A stretch of 64,000 nucleotides of DNA from Hemerocallis citrina. Taxonomy: Eukaryota > Streptophyta > Magnoliopsida > Asparagales > Asphodelaceae. This document shows, piece by piece, positions 10,480-21,574 of the stretch. The DNA lies in contig CM030361.1 of the NCBI GenBank assembly GCA_017893485.1, positions 141,564,461-141,628,460 of the forward strand, in the 5' to 3' direction. Under the pieces are notes generated by a model. It was given only the letters and a program-made list of their open reading frames with translations. It made no database searches and was not told the origin of the DNA. Position 1 is the stretch's first letter. Each line of letters starts with the position of its first letter. The position numbers and the translations under genes were made by a program.

Positions 10480-12370
10480 ACCTTTGTACACCTACACTTT
10501 CATAATCAAATCATCTTTCACTCCCCTTTCTTCGTTCATTTTTCTCCATTATCTGAACCCCGGAAGCACAGCGGACGGGGCAGTCGTCAGCGATCTCTTC
10601 GGTCAGCAACGGTAAGCAGCTCAACTCTCTTTTCTTTTTCTTCTTCCACAAAATCTAGGATTTCGAAATCAATGTCATTATCCAAGGTTAACAACCACAA
10701 GAAACTACAGTTTGCAAAGGAGTCTAGCATCAATAGACCGACTTGATTCTGAACCTGCCCTTTGTAGGTTTTGTTTGGTTTCTACGATCTGTAACAGTTC
10801 TGAAACACATTTCTGTTGTGAGGGTCCACATTTGGGAAATCTGACTACTTGGGCATCAACCTCATTGCAGTTGGGTGTTTGGGAGAGGAGCAAAGATTCA
10901 ATCTTTGGTCCATTTTAGTGAAGAAGTGATAGCATTGAAGAGGTATATTTTCCCTTTGTTTTCACCTTTTCTTTTAGAGTTGTGTTGGGTTTTGTTCATT
11001 GGCATCAAATTTGTATTCTTGAAATCAAATTCACTATTTGGAATTGGTAGTTTTTTTTGGGGGGGTGAAAATATACATTTTTGCATTGAAACATTGGAAA
11101 GGGATTATTTGTATATGCTTTCTTCTGTTTCTGCCTCTAAGTTAAAAGAGAAAAATTGATTTATTTTTAAGTTGTTCATCATTGATTTTAATCACTGTAG
11201 CTAGATAGACAAAGGGTTCTATGTTAATTTAATTTTAGCAAGTTCTTCATGACTCCGCCACTGGTTGTAGGTGCGTGGGAGGACAAGTCATATGAAGTTA
11301 TTGTGGAGTGTAGTATGGTTTGAGTAGTACACCCTTTTTTTTATAATAGCTAGACTTGTAAGCTAAGCTAGTCATCAATTCTGTGTGAAATTTTATTTAA
11401 AGTTGGCTAATCACTTCAAAAACTACTTTGATTTTGATTACTCATTTCAAACATGTCCTGCTAACTCCCTTAAACTTTGGTCTTTTTTATTAGTCCTTGG
11501 ATCTTCATAAGGGATTGTGGAGCTTAATTTGAAGATGACTTTTGGTTGTGGACTAGAGAACGGCAGCATGTTAATTTTGATCTTTAACTTTTTTGTCAAG
11601 TTGGTTAATGTATTTGTGTTTGTGATTGTGAATTTTCTAAATTAAGTGCAAGTCTAAAATTAAGTGAAAAGTCTGAAATTTTTAATATTTTTGTTTGATG
11701 TAAGGAAAGATAACTTGATCCAAGAAGCCATTGTATGTATTGATATTAGTTTATGATGTGGATTTAGTCTTCTCTACTTCCTAAATGCTTACGGTCTATT
11801 TTTTATAGTCCAATCTGTACCATGCTTTTCATATTTAGTTGACTTCGAGTAATTTAGATTGATGTGTAGATCAGTTACCATCAATCTCCATAATATTTAT
11901 GATGATATTATATATACAAATGTATTATCGTGATGTTCCAAGTATTTTAGCAATTTATGTACTTATGTACTTATGTATTTATGTTGATTCAGTATTTTCT
12001 GCATTTTTCATTTTAGGAATGGCCCGAAGAGAATTATCTACCTTATACAAATGTACTTGCTATGTTGTACCACCTGACATTGCTTTGTTGCTTCAGAATT
12101 TTTGAACCATACATTAAGCTTATTACAGTTGTGCTCTCTGTAGAATACTTTATAGGTGATATTACTTCTAAAAACCATAGTTATTTAACTAATAATTGAA
12201 CAAATGATGCAGCTGTTCAATTTGGAAGATGTGAGCATGGTATGTGGATCGAGCATCTCAATTGCCAGCAACTATAAGATTGAGATGATGAGATTGAGAT
12301 TACGAAGTTGATATTTAGTTTTGTTTACTTTTTGATAATGAAGAACGAGAGGAGAAAGAAGAAGGGATTA
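10480..12370 (+). other. Interior of the Mutator-like element; possible captured gene fragment
   Basis: This stretch contains short open frames (for example 10474-10746 and 10875-11159 on the plus strand). A candidate splice donor follows a GC-richer segment near 10610. Most of 10920-12350 is AT-rich and intron-like. No protein family is recognised. It could be a captured 5' exon with an intron, or simply non-coding filler. Confidence 0.25.
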
Positions 12371-12599
12371 AGATATGAAAGGGTAAAAATTTGAAAAATG
12401 AGCTCCAACCAACTCCGCTCCCCTTCCTCACCACCAGCCTCCCTCTCCATTGCCCCTCTCCCCTGTACCCCATCCCAGCCACTCTAGACCTGCATCCTCC
12501 TCTACCCGAAGGAATCCCCAATACTCTCTTCCCCCTTCCTTAACACTGCTGCCTCACCAAACCTTCTCAATACCTTCAAGATCTTGAATTTACACCAAT

Positions 12600-15500
12600 A
12601 TGACATCCACCTTCCTCTCCATACTTGAGCTTAGTGGGTGCGGGCCCAACAAGGGGGTCCGCCACCCACCGGCAACACCAAATGCTACTACCACCATGGT
12701 TGCACAGCCGGAGCTGATCACTTCTGCAGCAGCTCCAGCACAAGCATCATCGACATCAACACTTGCCAAAGGGGTGTTTGCTACGACTCAACCTCAACCT
12801 CTGCTACCTCTCAATCAGGTAGTCTCTCACCCCCATGGGGATGGTGATCGTGAGCTCAGTCGTGTTCGCTCCCCGACGCATATACACCAGCGTGCACAGC
12901 CCCGTCGTGAAGGGAGGAACCACGATCATCATCGCTACGATCATCACCATCAACATGAGGGGCGTTATGGGGGGAGGGCCCAACGATGGGGTCCCCCTAC
13001 CAGCCATTATAGGCGGAAGAAGACCCCAACATTTCAGCCACATCACCACCAGCAGGCCAGGGACCATCATCAGAGAGATACAGAGATTGGGTATCACAAC
13101 CACCAACCAACCAACCCCAACAACATTCCAATTACCAAACCAATGACCCAAACTTTCCCCTGTCCACAACATCCCCCACCGCACCACAAACATAACTCAG
13201 CCAATCCCCCCTCCATCTCAACAACCAACTGAGCCACAAAGAATCAAACCATTCTGCCACTACCTCCCACCCAAACCACACCACCTTACTGCTCTCTGAT
13301 CTTACACCACATGATTTCCCTGCCCCGAAATCCTGCGACAAGCGAGCCCTGGGGGCAGCGCGAGTCGGGATTGTTGGGGAGGGGAATTCCGGCAGTGAGG
13401 AGGGAGAGGGGCAATGGGTCCAGGTTAGGGGTAAGAAGAACAAAGCACAAGTCGTGACTACTTATCTTGAGACTGAGCAGGTCCTCTACAAGAAGAAGCA
13501 GAGGAAGGGCAAGAGAAAGCCAGCTCCGTGTTTCAAGTGCGGGGACCTTGGACACTTTAGGAACGAATGCACCAAAGAAGTGCGGTGCACCAAGTGCTTG
13601 AAATGGGGACTCCTTTCCTATGATTGCACCAATGTGATAGAAACCAACAGCGAGGAAGAGCGTCAAGTGAACCGGGGAAGGTCACCCGATAGCCCCGCCG
13701 TAGTGAGATTGACTAAAAGCCTCGACATTATCAAAAGCGAAGAGCGTTGGCTACGGCGGTGGTGTGCCATTGCCAAAGTGAGAGCTGGTAGACCGTCGGA
13801 GGCGCATCTCACGAAAGCCCTCACCGACAAGTGACCTTTGAGAGCCCATGGGGATTGGGTTGCTAAAAAACTTTGCCACTTACAGTTTCTGGTCTCCTTC
13901 CCAATGCCGGATAAAGTCGAAAAGGTTGTTAGCTTGGGGGTTGTCGACTTTGGGTTTTTTCAAATCCAGTTCAGCGCTTGGACACCGCACTTCGGAGCGG
14001 AGCTCCCACAAGGTGATGCGTATTGGATTTGGATCCATAACATCCCAATACACTTTTGGAAAAGGGAAGCTATTCAAGAAATTGCAGTGGAGTTTGGGAC
14101 CGTGGTTGAGATAGATGAGAAAACAGTTTGCCGATCTGAGATAATCTCGGCAAGGGCTCTAATCAGGAGCGCCGATATCTCCTTGATGCCGAGATTCGCG
14201 AAGGTGTACTCATTCGAGGAATCGTATCTGGTTAGATTCGTGCTGGACAAGAGAGAAGAAACACACAAGGAACAGGCGATTGTCCCCTCCCCCAAGCACT
14301 CCAACTCCATCAGAGATTGCAGATCATACAAACAAGTGCTATTGCCATCAAAGCCCCTTACGTTTGATGGATCCCATGAGGTAAAGAGGGCTCACGGGGA
14401 GATCATCAAGGCGGCGATGGGGGTTGAGCGGAGCCGACGTGCACCGGCGGAGAGCCCTCCGTCCATAGATGATCGACGCAGTTATCACTCCTTGAGATCC
14501 ACTGGTCAGAAGCCCGGTAGGACCCTCAACTCAGGGGATCGGTCAAAGGACCAGCTCGATTCGTCCTTGTTGGAGGACAGCGCTGCGGCCCAGAGGGGAG
14601 GCCCAGGGACCACAGACTCCTTTCAGGGCAAAGCTCCAGTCTGCACCAACATGCAGGCTAAGCGACAGGAGTTGGTGGAGAACACCCCCAGTCTGGGGAA
14701 GGCTACAGGTGCACAGCCACTGTCGACCAAAGAGTGGGTGGAAAAGAGTTGGTTTGCATCAGATAAAGAAGAGGGAAAAGAAGGTCTGTTGAGGCAAGAG
14801 CGACAGGAGTCTGTGCCAACTCTGGGGAGAGAGAATCGCGACGAGTTGCACAACCCCAGCAAAAAGAACCCAAAGGAGCTCGTGGTTGGCTCTGAGGGAG
14901 TGGGTGGCAAAGAGAGAACTTTTCAGAGAGGCGATTTGGGAAAAAAAGACAGGACTTTTGGAGCGGTTGTGAACAACGAAAGGGAGGTTGAAGACGAAAA
15001 TGGGAGAATGGGTAACGCTTTGGTGTTACCGAAGGGAATCTCGAACCTCACGCCTTCTGAGGCCACCGTTCAAGCCACGTACCAGACGTTGCCACCTGGC
15101 AGTGGGGGTAGCGTTACCGCTGCCCCCATCAATGCCGCTTGCGCTCTTAACGAGGCAAGGGGTATGGTGGAACGCCAGAGCACGTCAACGCACTACGATG
15201 GGCCTTCGGAGGGTTTGACTCTATATCCTTCTTTTATAGGCGTTGGTGGGCCCAAAGAGGGGTCCACAATACAATCTACTGCCTCTAAAATGTGTTTTTC
15301 GCTACAAACAGGTATTCAGACAATCTCTCAAACGGGGAGCGGGCCCAATGAGGGGACCGCTAAGGAGTGTACAGACACTACTATTGATTCGCAAGTTTGC
15401 AGGCCCAATGAGGAGTCTGCAATTGGCAAGCAGCAGCTACAGCGGGGAGCTCAGCATTTAGACAACGATAATGACGAGCACCTAAATCTTGACGTTGAAT

Positions 15501-16003
15501 TTGACTTCACAGATGAGGACTCAGAGGACTTAGAATTTATTGCTGATACGCAAGAGGAGCTCTCGCCAGAGATGGTGCTGTCCACCTTGCCAGAGTCGGC
15601 CCCACGACTCAATACTGGATCGTCTTACAAAACGGTTGGTTTTAGGGTATAGCGGTCGCCCAAGATGGCTCATGTAGAGTCCTTGGATGACTTTTTGGAG
15701 AGAGTTGCGGCCGCCAAAGCGGCTAAACACGTCAATGGAGGTACAAAAAATTTTCTTGCTAATATTTTAAATTTCTTGTCAGACTCTGAAGTTTTTCTAC
15801 TAGCTATGAACTGTGATTTGGAAGTTTGTGATAAAGAACGCAACGCGTTTATTTTTAACAAATTGAGGGGTTGGAAAACGGAGAGGGCTAAATCTAGTGT
15901 TCATAAGGAACTAGGATCCAACTCTAGAGGGATAACGGTCTCTGAGGGCGAAACCCGCCCGAGTCCCTTACACACTGTCATCTCGGACATGGTTCCCCAA
16001 TGA
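12600..16003 (+). pseudogene. LINE ORF1 (nucleic-acid-binding protein) with internal stops
   Basis: The best-supported part runs from about 13454 to 16003 in one frame. It is interrupted by TGA at 13832-13834 and TAG at 15650-15652. A zinc knuckle CFKCGDLGHFRNEC near residues 30-45 of this stretch is followed by a second Cys pair (VRCTKC). After it comes a region with WIWIHNIPIHFW resembling the DUF4283-type RNA-binding part of plant LINE ORF1 proteins, then a long low-complexity tail. An open, His-rich frame at 12600-13232 may be the original N-terminus in another frame, joined through a frameshift; this is less certain. ORF1 protein coats the LINE RNA. Its TGA stop overlaps the ORF2 start as ATGA at 16000-16003. 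Confidence 0.75.
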
Positions 16004-19000
16004 ATACGCTATTCTGGAACGTCCGGGGTCTGGGAGATAAAGGTAAAAGAGATATGGTTAGAGACGTTATCACGAAGTCCAAGGCGGAAGTGGTTGGGCT
16101 TCAGGAGACTAAACTTATACATGGGACCAAACTCAAGAGAATAGGGGGGAACAGAATCAAGGAATGGGTTTTACGCCCATCCGCGGGAGCCTCAGGGGGA
16201 ATTGCCATTGGCTTCAACTCGGACCTGCTCACTTGTGAAGAGGTCTATAATGGTACATTCTCCTTGACTACTCGACTGGAACGACGATCTGATAAGTATA
16301 TGCAAACTATCACAGTTGTTTATGGGCCGAACGTGGCTTCAGAGCGTGACGCCTTTTGGCAAGAACTGGTCAATATTCGTCTCCGTTGGCCGGGGGCCTG
16401 GATTGTCGGAGGGGACTTCAATATTACCCGATTTGCGTTCGAACACAAGGGTAGAGGTTCCAGCGACAGTCACAGAGCAGAGTTCAATAGGGTGATAACG
16501 GATCTTGAGTTGATAGATATCCCTATTAATGATAGACTATTTACGTGGTCTAACATGCAGTCTACTCCGATTATGGCAAAATTGGACAGGATTCTCGTAT
16601 CGATGGATTGGGAGGCTAAGTTCCCCCTTGCAACTGCTAGATCGATCCCTAGACCAACGTCAGATCATACCCCAATCCTTCTTGACATTGGGCTTCAGGG
16701 AGACAAAAGACATAGAAAATTCCGATTTGAGAAGGCCTGGCTGGAGATTCAGGGGTTTCACCACCTGGTGATGGAAAACTGGGCGCTCCCAGTGACTGGC
16801 ACAGATGCTGCGGGCCGATGGTGTGAAAAAATTCGCAGATTAAGAAAGCGGCTTCGTAAATGGAACCGATCTAGGTTCTCGACCATCTGGCGCGCAAAAG
16901 ATTCCTTGTTGGAAGGAATTGATGAACTTGAAAGGGTGGAGGAATCGAGAGACCTATTACAGGAGGAAAGAAATAGACTTCTGGAGCTCCGTGAGAATAT
17001 TGCCAATCTCTATAAAATGGAAGAAATTAAATGGCAACAAAGATCTAGAATTTCGTGGCTCAAAGAGGGAGACGCGAACACAGCCTTCTTCCACCGAGTG
17101 GCAAGTGCAAGGCACAGATCCAATCTTATTTTATCCTTAGAAACAAGCTCGGGGACTGTACAAGATGAACAAGTGATTTCCTCAAACTTTCAAGGATACT
17201 ACAAGGACCTCTTGGGGAAGAAGAATGACTTTCGGGTCCCACTCAGGAATGACTTCTGGCAGACTTACCAGATCGAGTCATCGCCGTCGCTATCCTGCCT
17301 GGAGTCTCCGTTCTCGAAGGAGGAAGTTAAAAAGGCTATCAGTCAAATGGGAGCAGACAAGTCGCCAGGGCCAGATGGCTTCCCAATGATGTTCTTCTAA
17401 ATTTTCTGGGAAGAAATTAAAGGGGACTATATGGCATTGCTGGATGACTTTTTTAACAACAAGCTCAGATTGGGTATGTTTAATTTTGCGGATGTAGTCC
17501 TGATTCCCAAACGGGAAGAGGCATCGAAAGTGGGCGATTTTAGGCCAATCAGCCTCATAAATTGCTCGGCGAAGATTATTACTAAAATACTAGCTATCCG
17601 CCTGGGGAGTATTATGGACAACCTTATCAACAAATCTCAATCGGGCTTCATTAAGGGCAGAAATATCCTAGATTGTGTGGCAACGGCAGAACAAGTTATC
17701 CATCGCTGCCATACGACCAACTCTAAGAGCTTTCTGCTTAAGCTGGACTTTGAGAAAGCTTATGACTCGGTCGATTGGGAGTGCTTGCTGGAAGCTCTCA
17801 GGGATAGGGGCTTCGGGAATAAATGGATCTGCTGGATCATGCAGTGCTTGCAGACTAGCAAAACGGCCATATCAGTGAATGGTGGGTCGGGGCAGCTGTT
17901 CCCTTGCAGGAAGGGTCTCAGACAAGGGGACCCGCTATCACCACTCCTGTTTACTATCGTAGCGGATGTGTTGAGGCTTATGCTGGAGAATTGCCAGGAA
18001 AAAGGTTGGATCACGCCAGTGGCCAGTTCCACGTCTACTAAAGGGCGTATGATCCTGCAATACGCAGATGACACGCTACTCTTTGGTAATGGGTCTAGAC
18101 GAGAAACTGCCTGCTTTAAAGGGACCCTATACTGTTTTGAGTCCTGGTCAGGCCTTAGGATTAATTTTAACAAGAGTGCGCTGACTCTAATTTTCCTATC
18201 CGATGATGAAGCAGGGGAATACGCTACTATCTTGAACTGTACGACGAGTGGCTTCCCTATCAAATACCTAGGGCTACCACTCAGACCAGGGAAATTATCT
18301 AAAGCAGACTGGTTGCCTATCATTGACAGGGTGGAGGACAGACTGTTGGGTTGGAAAGGTAAATCGTTGTCTCTCGGGGGCAGAGTGGTACTCATCAACT
18401 CATTGTTGTCTAACCTGCCAATCTACTACATGTCATTTTTCGAGCTTCCAAGGTGGGGGATCCACAGGATTGACCGAATTAGAAAACGATTCCTTTAGAA
18501 GGGGGCAGACTCGGATAAAGGAGGTTACCACCTCATCAAATGGAGTATCGCTTGCATGAAGAAGAAGCATGGAGGGCTAGGCATCATCGACCTCAGAGAT
18601 ATGAACCTTGCCCTGCTGGGGAACTGGTGGTGGAAGGTATTCCACAACACTGGGGAAGGTTGGCAGGACTTCATTCAACCTTATCTAAGGGGAAAAGGCA
18701 CGAGAAACCTTGGCTTCCGAGTAGGGGCTAAAGTCTCGCGACTCTGGAAAGGAATTGCCAAGGCTAGCGGCCCCTTCGATTCGGCAGTTACGTCGACTAT
18801 CGGCAATGGCCGGTCCACCAGATTCTGGTGGGATAGGTGGTGTAGAGCCCATACTCTGAAGGAAACGTTCCCAGAGCTGTATGAGAGGTCGAGTCGACCG
18901 AATATGTCCGTTGCCGAAGGATGGAAAAGGGGAGGCTAGAAGCCGACGTTCCGAGGAACGCTCACCCCAAATTTACACCAGCAATTACTTGACATGCAAG

Positions 19001-19665
19001 CACACATCACACGGGCAGGCACAAGGTGCACACAAGGTCCAGACTAGAAGCGATGGGGACTCGAGAGCAAGGGAGCTTTCTCGGTGAGATCTCTGTATCA
19101 TCGGATCCACTTTTGAGGATGTAGACCCAGCTGGGCACAGGTGTTGTGGAAGGCGAAAACACCCCTTAAAGTCAGAGTGTTCTTATGGCTAGTGCTCAAT
19201 AATGCTATCCTCACTAGGCAAAATCTTGCCAAAAGACAACTACAGGTGGCGACCAACTGTGGTTTCTGCGATGTACATGTGGAAGATTTAAATCACCTTT
19301 TCATTCACTGTCCCAGAAGTAAGACAACTATGGTTGAGGTACTCCGAGCCTTAGGAACAGGCTACTACCTCTGCGTATATGAGGATTTGTGGATTGGCCC
19401 CAAATTTGCAACGATTCGCCATGATATGAAGAACGCGTGGTACATCGCAATAGCGGCAACAACATGGGTGTTATGGCTTGACAGAAATAAATTTTATTTT
19501 CGTGCTTCATGTAATAGTATTTCTGGTAACCTAACTCACATCATGCATCTTATCTCTTTTTGGGCTACAGCTGCGGCCACGGGGGCAAAAGGAAGGATAG
19601 CCAAAGTATTCCAGGTAGAGGAGTTTGACGATGAGGAGGTAGAGATCGGGCCGACGCTGGACTGA
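16000..19665 (+). pseudogene. LINE ORF2: endonuclease, reverse transcriptase, zf-RVT; several stops
   Basis: The start ATG at 16000 overlaps the ORF1 stop. Residues 1-240 form an AP-type endonuclease (NTLFWNVRGLG, GLQETK, GGDFNITRF and SDHTPILL carry the usual catalytic positions). Reverse transcriptase follows: FRPISLINC, LLKLDFEKAYDSVDW, LRQGDPLSPLLF and the active site QYADDTLLF. The C-terminal zf-RVT region (19141-19665) has LWLVLNN, CGFCDVHVEDLNHLF and IHCPR. In-frame stops occur at 17398-17400 (TAA), 18496-18498 (TAG) and 18937-18939 (TAG), with more damage between 18940 and 19140. At 17398 and 18496 the sister LINE at 21575-25586 has Gln and Trp codons, so these look like C-to-T or G-to-A changes. 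ORF2 nicks target DNA and reverse-transcribes the LINE RNA in place. Confidence 0.92.
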
Positions 19666-20081
19666 AGGACTGGCTTCACCAGTCATGACAGTGCTTATGC
19701 CAGCTTGTGTTTTTGTTTCAACCTACTGTACTCTCTGGTTGCTTGATGTTTGAGTAGTTTGACCCACCCCCCAGGGTTTGTTGGGGGTGTATGTTTGTTT
19801 TCTTTCATTTTCTTTTTGCATTGTACTTTTGTTTTGTACTGTTGTTTTTTTCCGGTACGCCGGGGTTGTTTTATTAACTGCTTATTAATGAAACAGGGTG
19901 GCCTTATTCCACCTTTTACCTAAAAAAAAGATATGAAAGGGTAAGGATAAAAGTGTAATTTAATCATTCAAAATTAACAGAATAGATTAAGTTAACAGAA
20001 GGATGGGTATAATGTATTTTTTAAAATGTTAAATGAGCATTTTGTACTCATGCTAATTGGGAGGTTATTTAATTTTTGCCC

Positions 20082-20337
20082 TTTTTAAAATTAAGCTCTG
20101 TTGTAAGTGGAATGAACTTTTACATATAATTTCTCCAATTTAGACAAAAGTATTTTACATCCGGATAAAAATATATAATATTTCAAATACGATTAATTTC
20201 TCAGGAAAAACTTGAAAAAGTTGTGGAGAATCCAGAGGAATCCTACTCTGTCCAAACAAAAGTGAAAAAGAATAAGAAAAAGAAAACTAGCCCACTTTCT
20301 TCTCTTTCACTATCCATTAACCCAATAAAAAGTCTTA
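20082..20337. other. Short spacer between the Mutator-like element and the Harbinger MITE
   Basis: AT-rich DNA with the flanking repeat copy at its start. No gene or repeat is recognised. Confidence 0.5.
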
Positions 20338-20340
20338 TAA

Positions 20341-20892
20341 GAGCATCCACTGTCGTTTTTAAAAAACCCAAAAAATGAAAATCGATTTAGAAAATAGGTT
20401 CACAGTAGTTTGTTAAAAACCCATAAGTTAGGATAGGAGTGAACAGTTCCTTGCTAAACTTAGTAGCGGCTTTAACGAATTGCTAAATATAGAAGATGGA
20501 CGAAGTTCATCCATTTGAGCAATTTTCGATGAGAGACGGATGAAGGTGTTCTGTCTCTCGCTTTATTTTTTTATTTTTTAAGTTCCCTCCTGCCTGAATT
20601 AACAAGTAAAAACAAAATTATTAAAAAAAAATAAAAAAAGATGGGACGGCAGAAGGTGCTCCGTCCCACCATTTCCCCAAAATTAGAAAACAAAATTATT
20701 ACCAAATTGCCATTGGATTATTACGAAAATGCCGTTCATCTTTTTTTTTCTTTTTTTGGGCGGAAAATGAAGATCCGTTTGATTTTTTTTGTTTTTTTAG
20801 CAGATTTAGCGTAACGATAGCACGCTTCTCCCTCTATTGCTATTCCTAATTGCTAAATATGCAAATTATGTTGGCAACGATAGTGGATGCTC
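20341..20892. mobile_element. PIF/Harbinger-type MITE (552 bp), TAA target duplication
   Basis: The ends are GAGCATCCACTGTCG and the complementary GTGGATGCTC, flanked by TAA on both sides (20338-20340 and 20893-20895). The first 160 bases closely match the left end of the next element. Palindromes of the family occur at 20531-20559 and 20641-20669. It has no coding capacity. Confidence 0.88.
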
Positions 20893-21574
20893 TAAGAGCA
20901 TCCACTGTCGTTTTCTAAAAACCCAAAAATTGAAAATCGATTTAGAAATAGTGCTCACAGTCGTTTGCTAAAAACCCATAACTTAGGATAGGAGTGAACA
21001 GTGCCTTGCTAAATTTAGTAGCCGCTTTAGCCAATTGCTAAATATAGAAGACGGACGATGTTCATCCGTTTGACGAAGGGACGGATGAAGGAGTGTCGTC
21101 CAGTTAAATAAAATTAAAAAAAAATGAGAGACGGATGATGGTATTCCGTCTCTCATCGATTTATAATTTATAAATAAACCATATTTATTAAATATGTGGG
21201 TGAGAGACGGATGAACTTCATCCGTCCCTCACTTCCACTTTACACTATAGCCCGCACAGAAATGACCCATTTAACCTCTAAAGCTCCAACGTGTGTGAAG
21301 TACTCATCTCCAACAGCACATTTAATTTAAAATAATTTTAAAAAAAAATCCAATGGCACTTGATTATTTTAAAAAATATTTTTTTTAACGGTTACAATTT
21401 TCAAATACGATTTATATATATTTGGCACTCCACTCCGCTCATTTAAAAACTAAACTTCTCTGTCTCCTTCTTTCTATCTATGCTTCTCTGTATCTTTATT
21501 TCTATCTACGCTTCTCTGGCTCTATCTTTCTATCTATCTTCCATTTCTATTGTTTCTTTCATTCTTCATCTTTT

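Larger units (their letters stand above)
12387..19928 (+). mobile_element. Full-length L1-type LINE, mutated (7.5 kb)
   Basis: A 16-bp target duplication AGATATGAAAGGGTAA flanks the element (12371-12386 and 19929-19944). It ends in a short A-tract right after the family's 3' tail, GAAACAGGGTGGCC followed by TTCCACCTTTTACC. The order is 5' leader, ORF1 with a CCHC knuckle, then ORF2 with an endonuclease, reverse transcriptase and zf-RVT domain. Several stop codons interrupt both genes, so it is no longer active. The same family occurs at 21575-25586 and 40008-47078. Confidence 0.93.
10354..20081. mobile_element. Mutator-like element with diverged long TIRs, interrupted by a LINE
   Basis: The left end (10354-about 10480, starting GGGCAAAAAACAAAGTACCC) is an inverted, diverged copy of the right end (about 19955-20081, ending TTTGCCC). 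The similarity includes the ACCCAT...CTGTTAA-type segment about 90 bases in. The direct repeat TTTTTAAA flanks it (10346-10353 and 20082-20089). Removing the LINE leaves about 2.2 kb. The interior (10480-12386) has exon-like and splice-like stretches, such as a GC-rich stretch near 10560-10610 running into GGTAAGCAG, but no transposase, so a Pack-MULE-like non-autonomous element with captured DNA is possible. The A/T-rich flanking repeat is weak evidence on its own. Confidence 0.6.
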
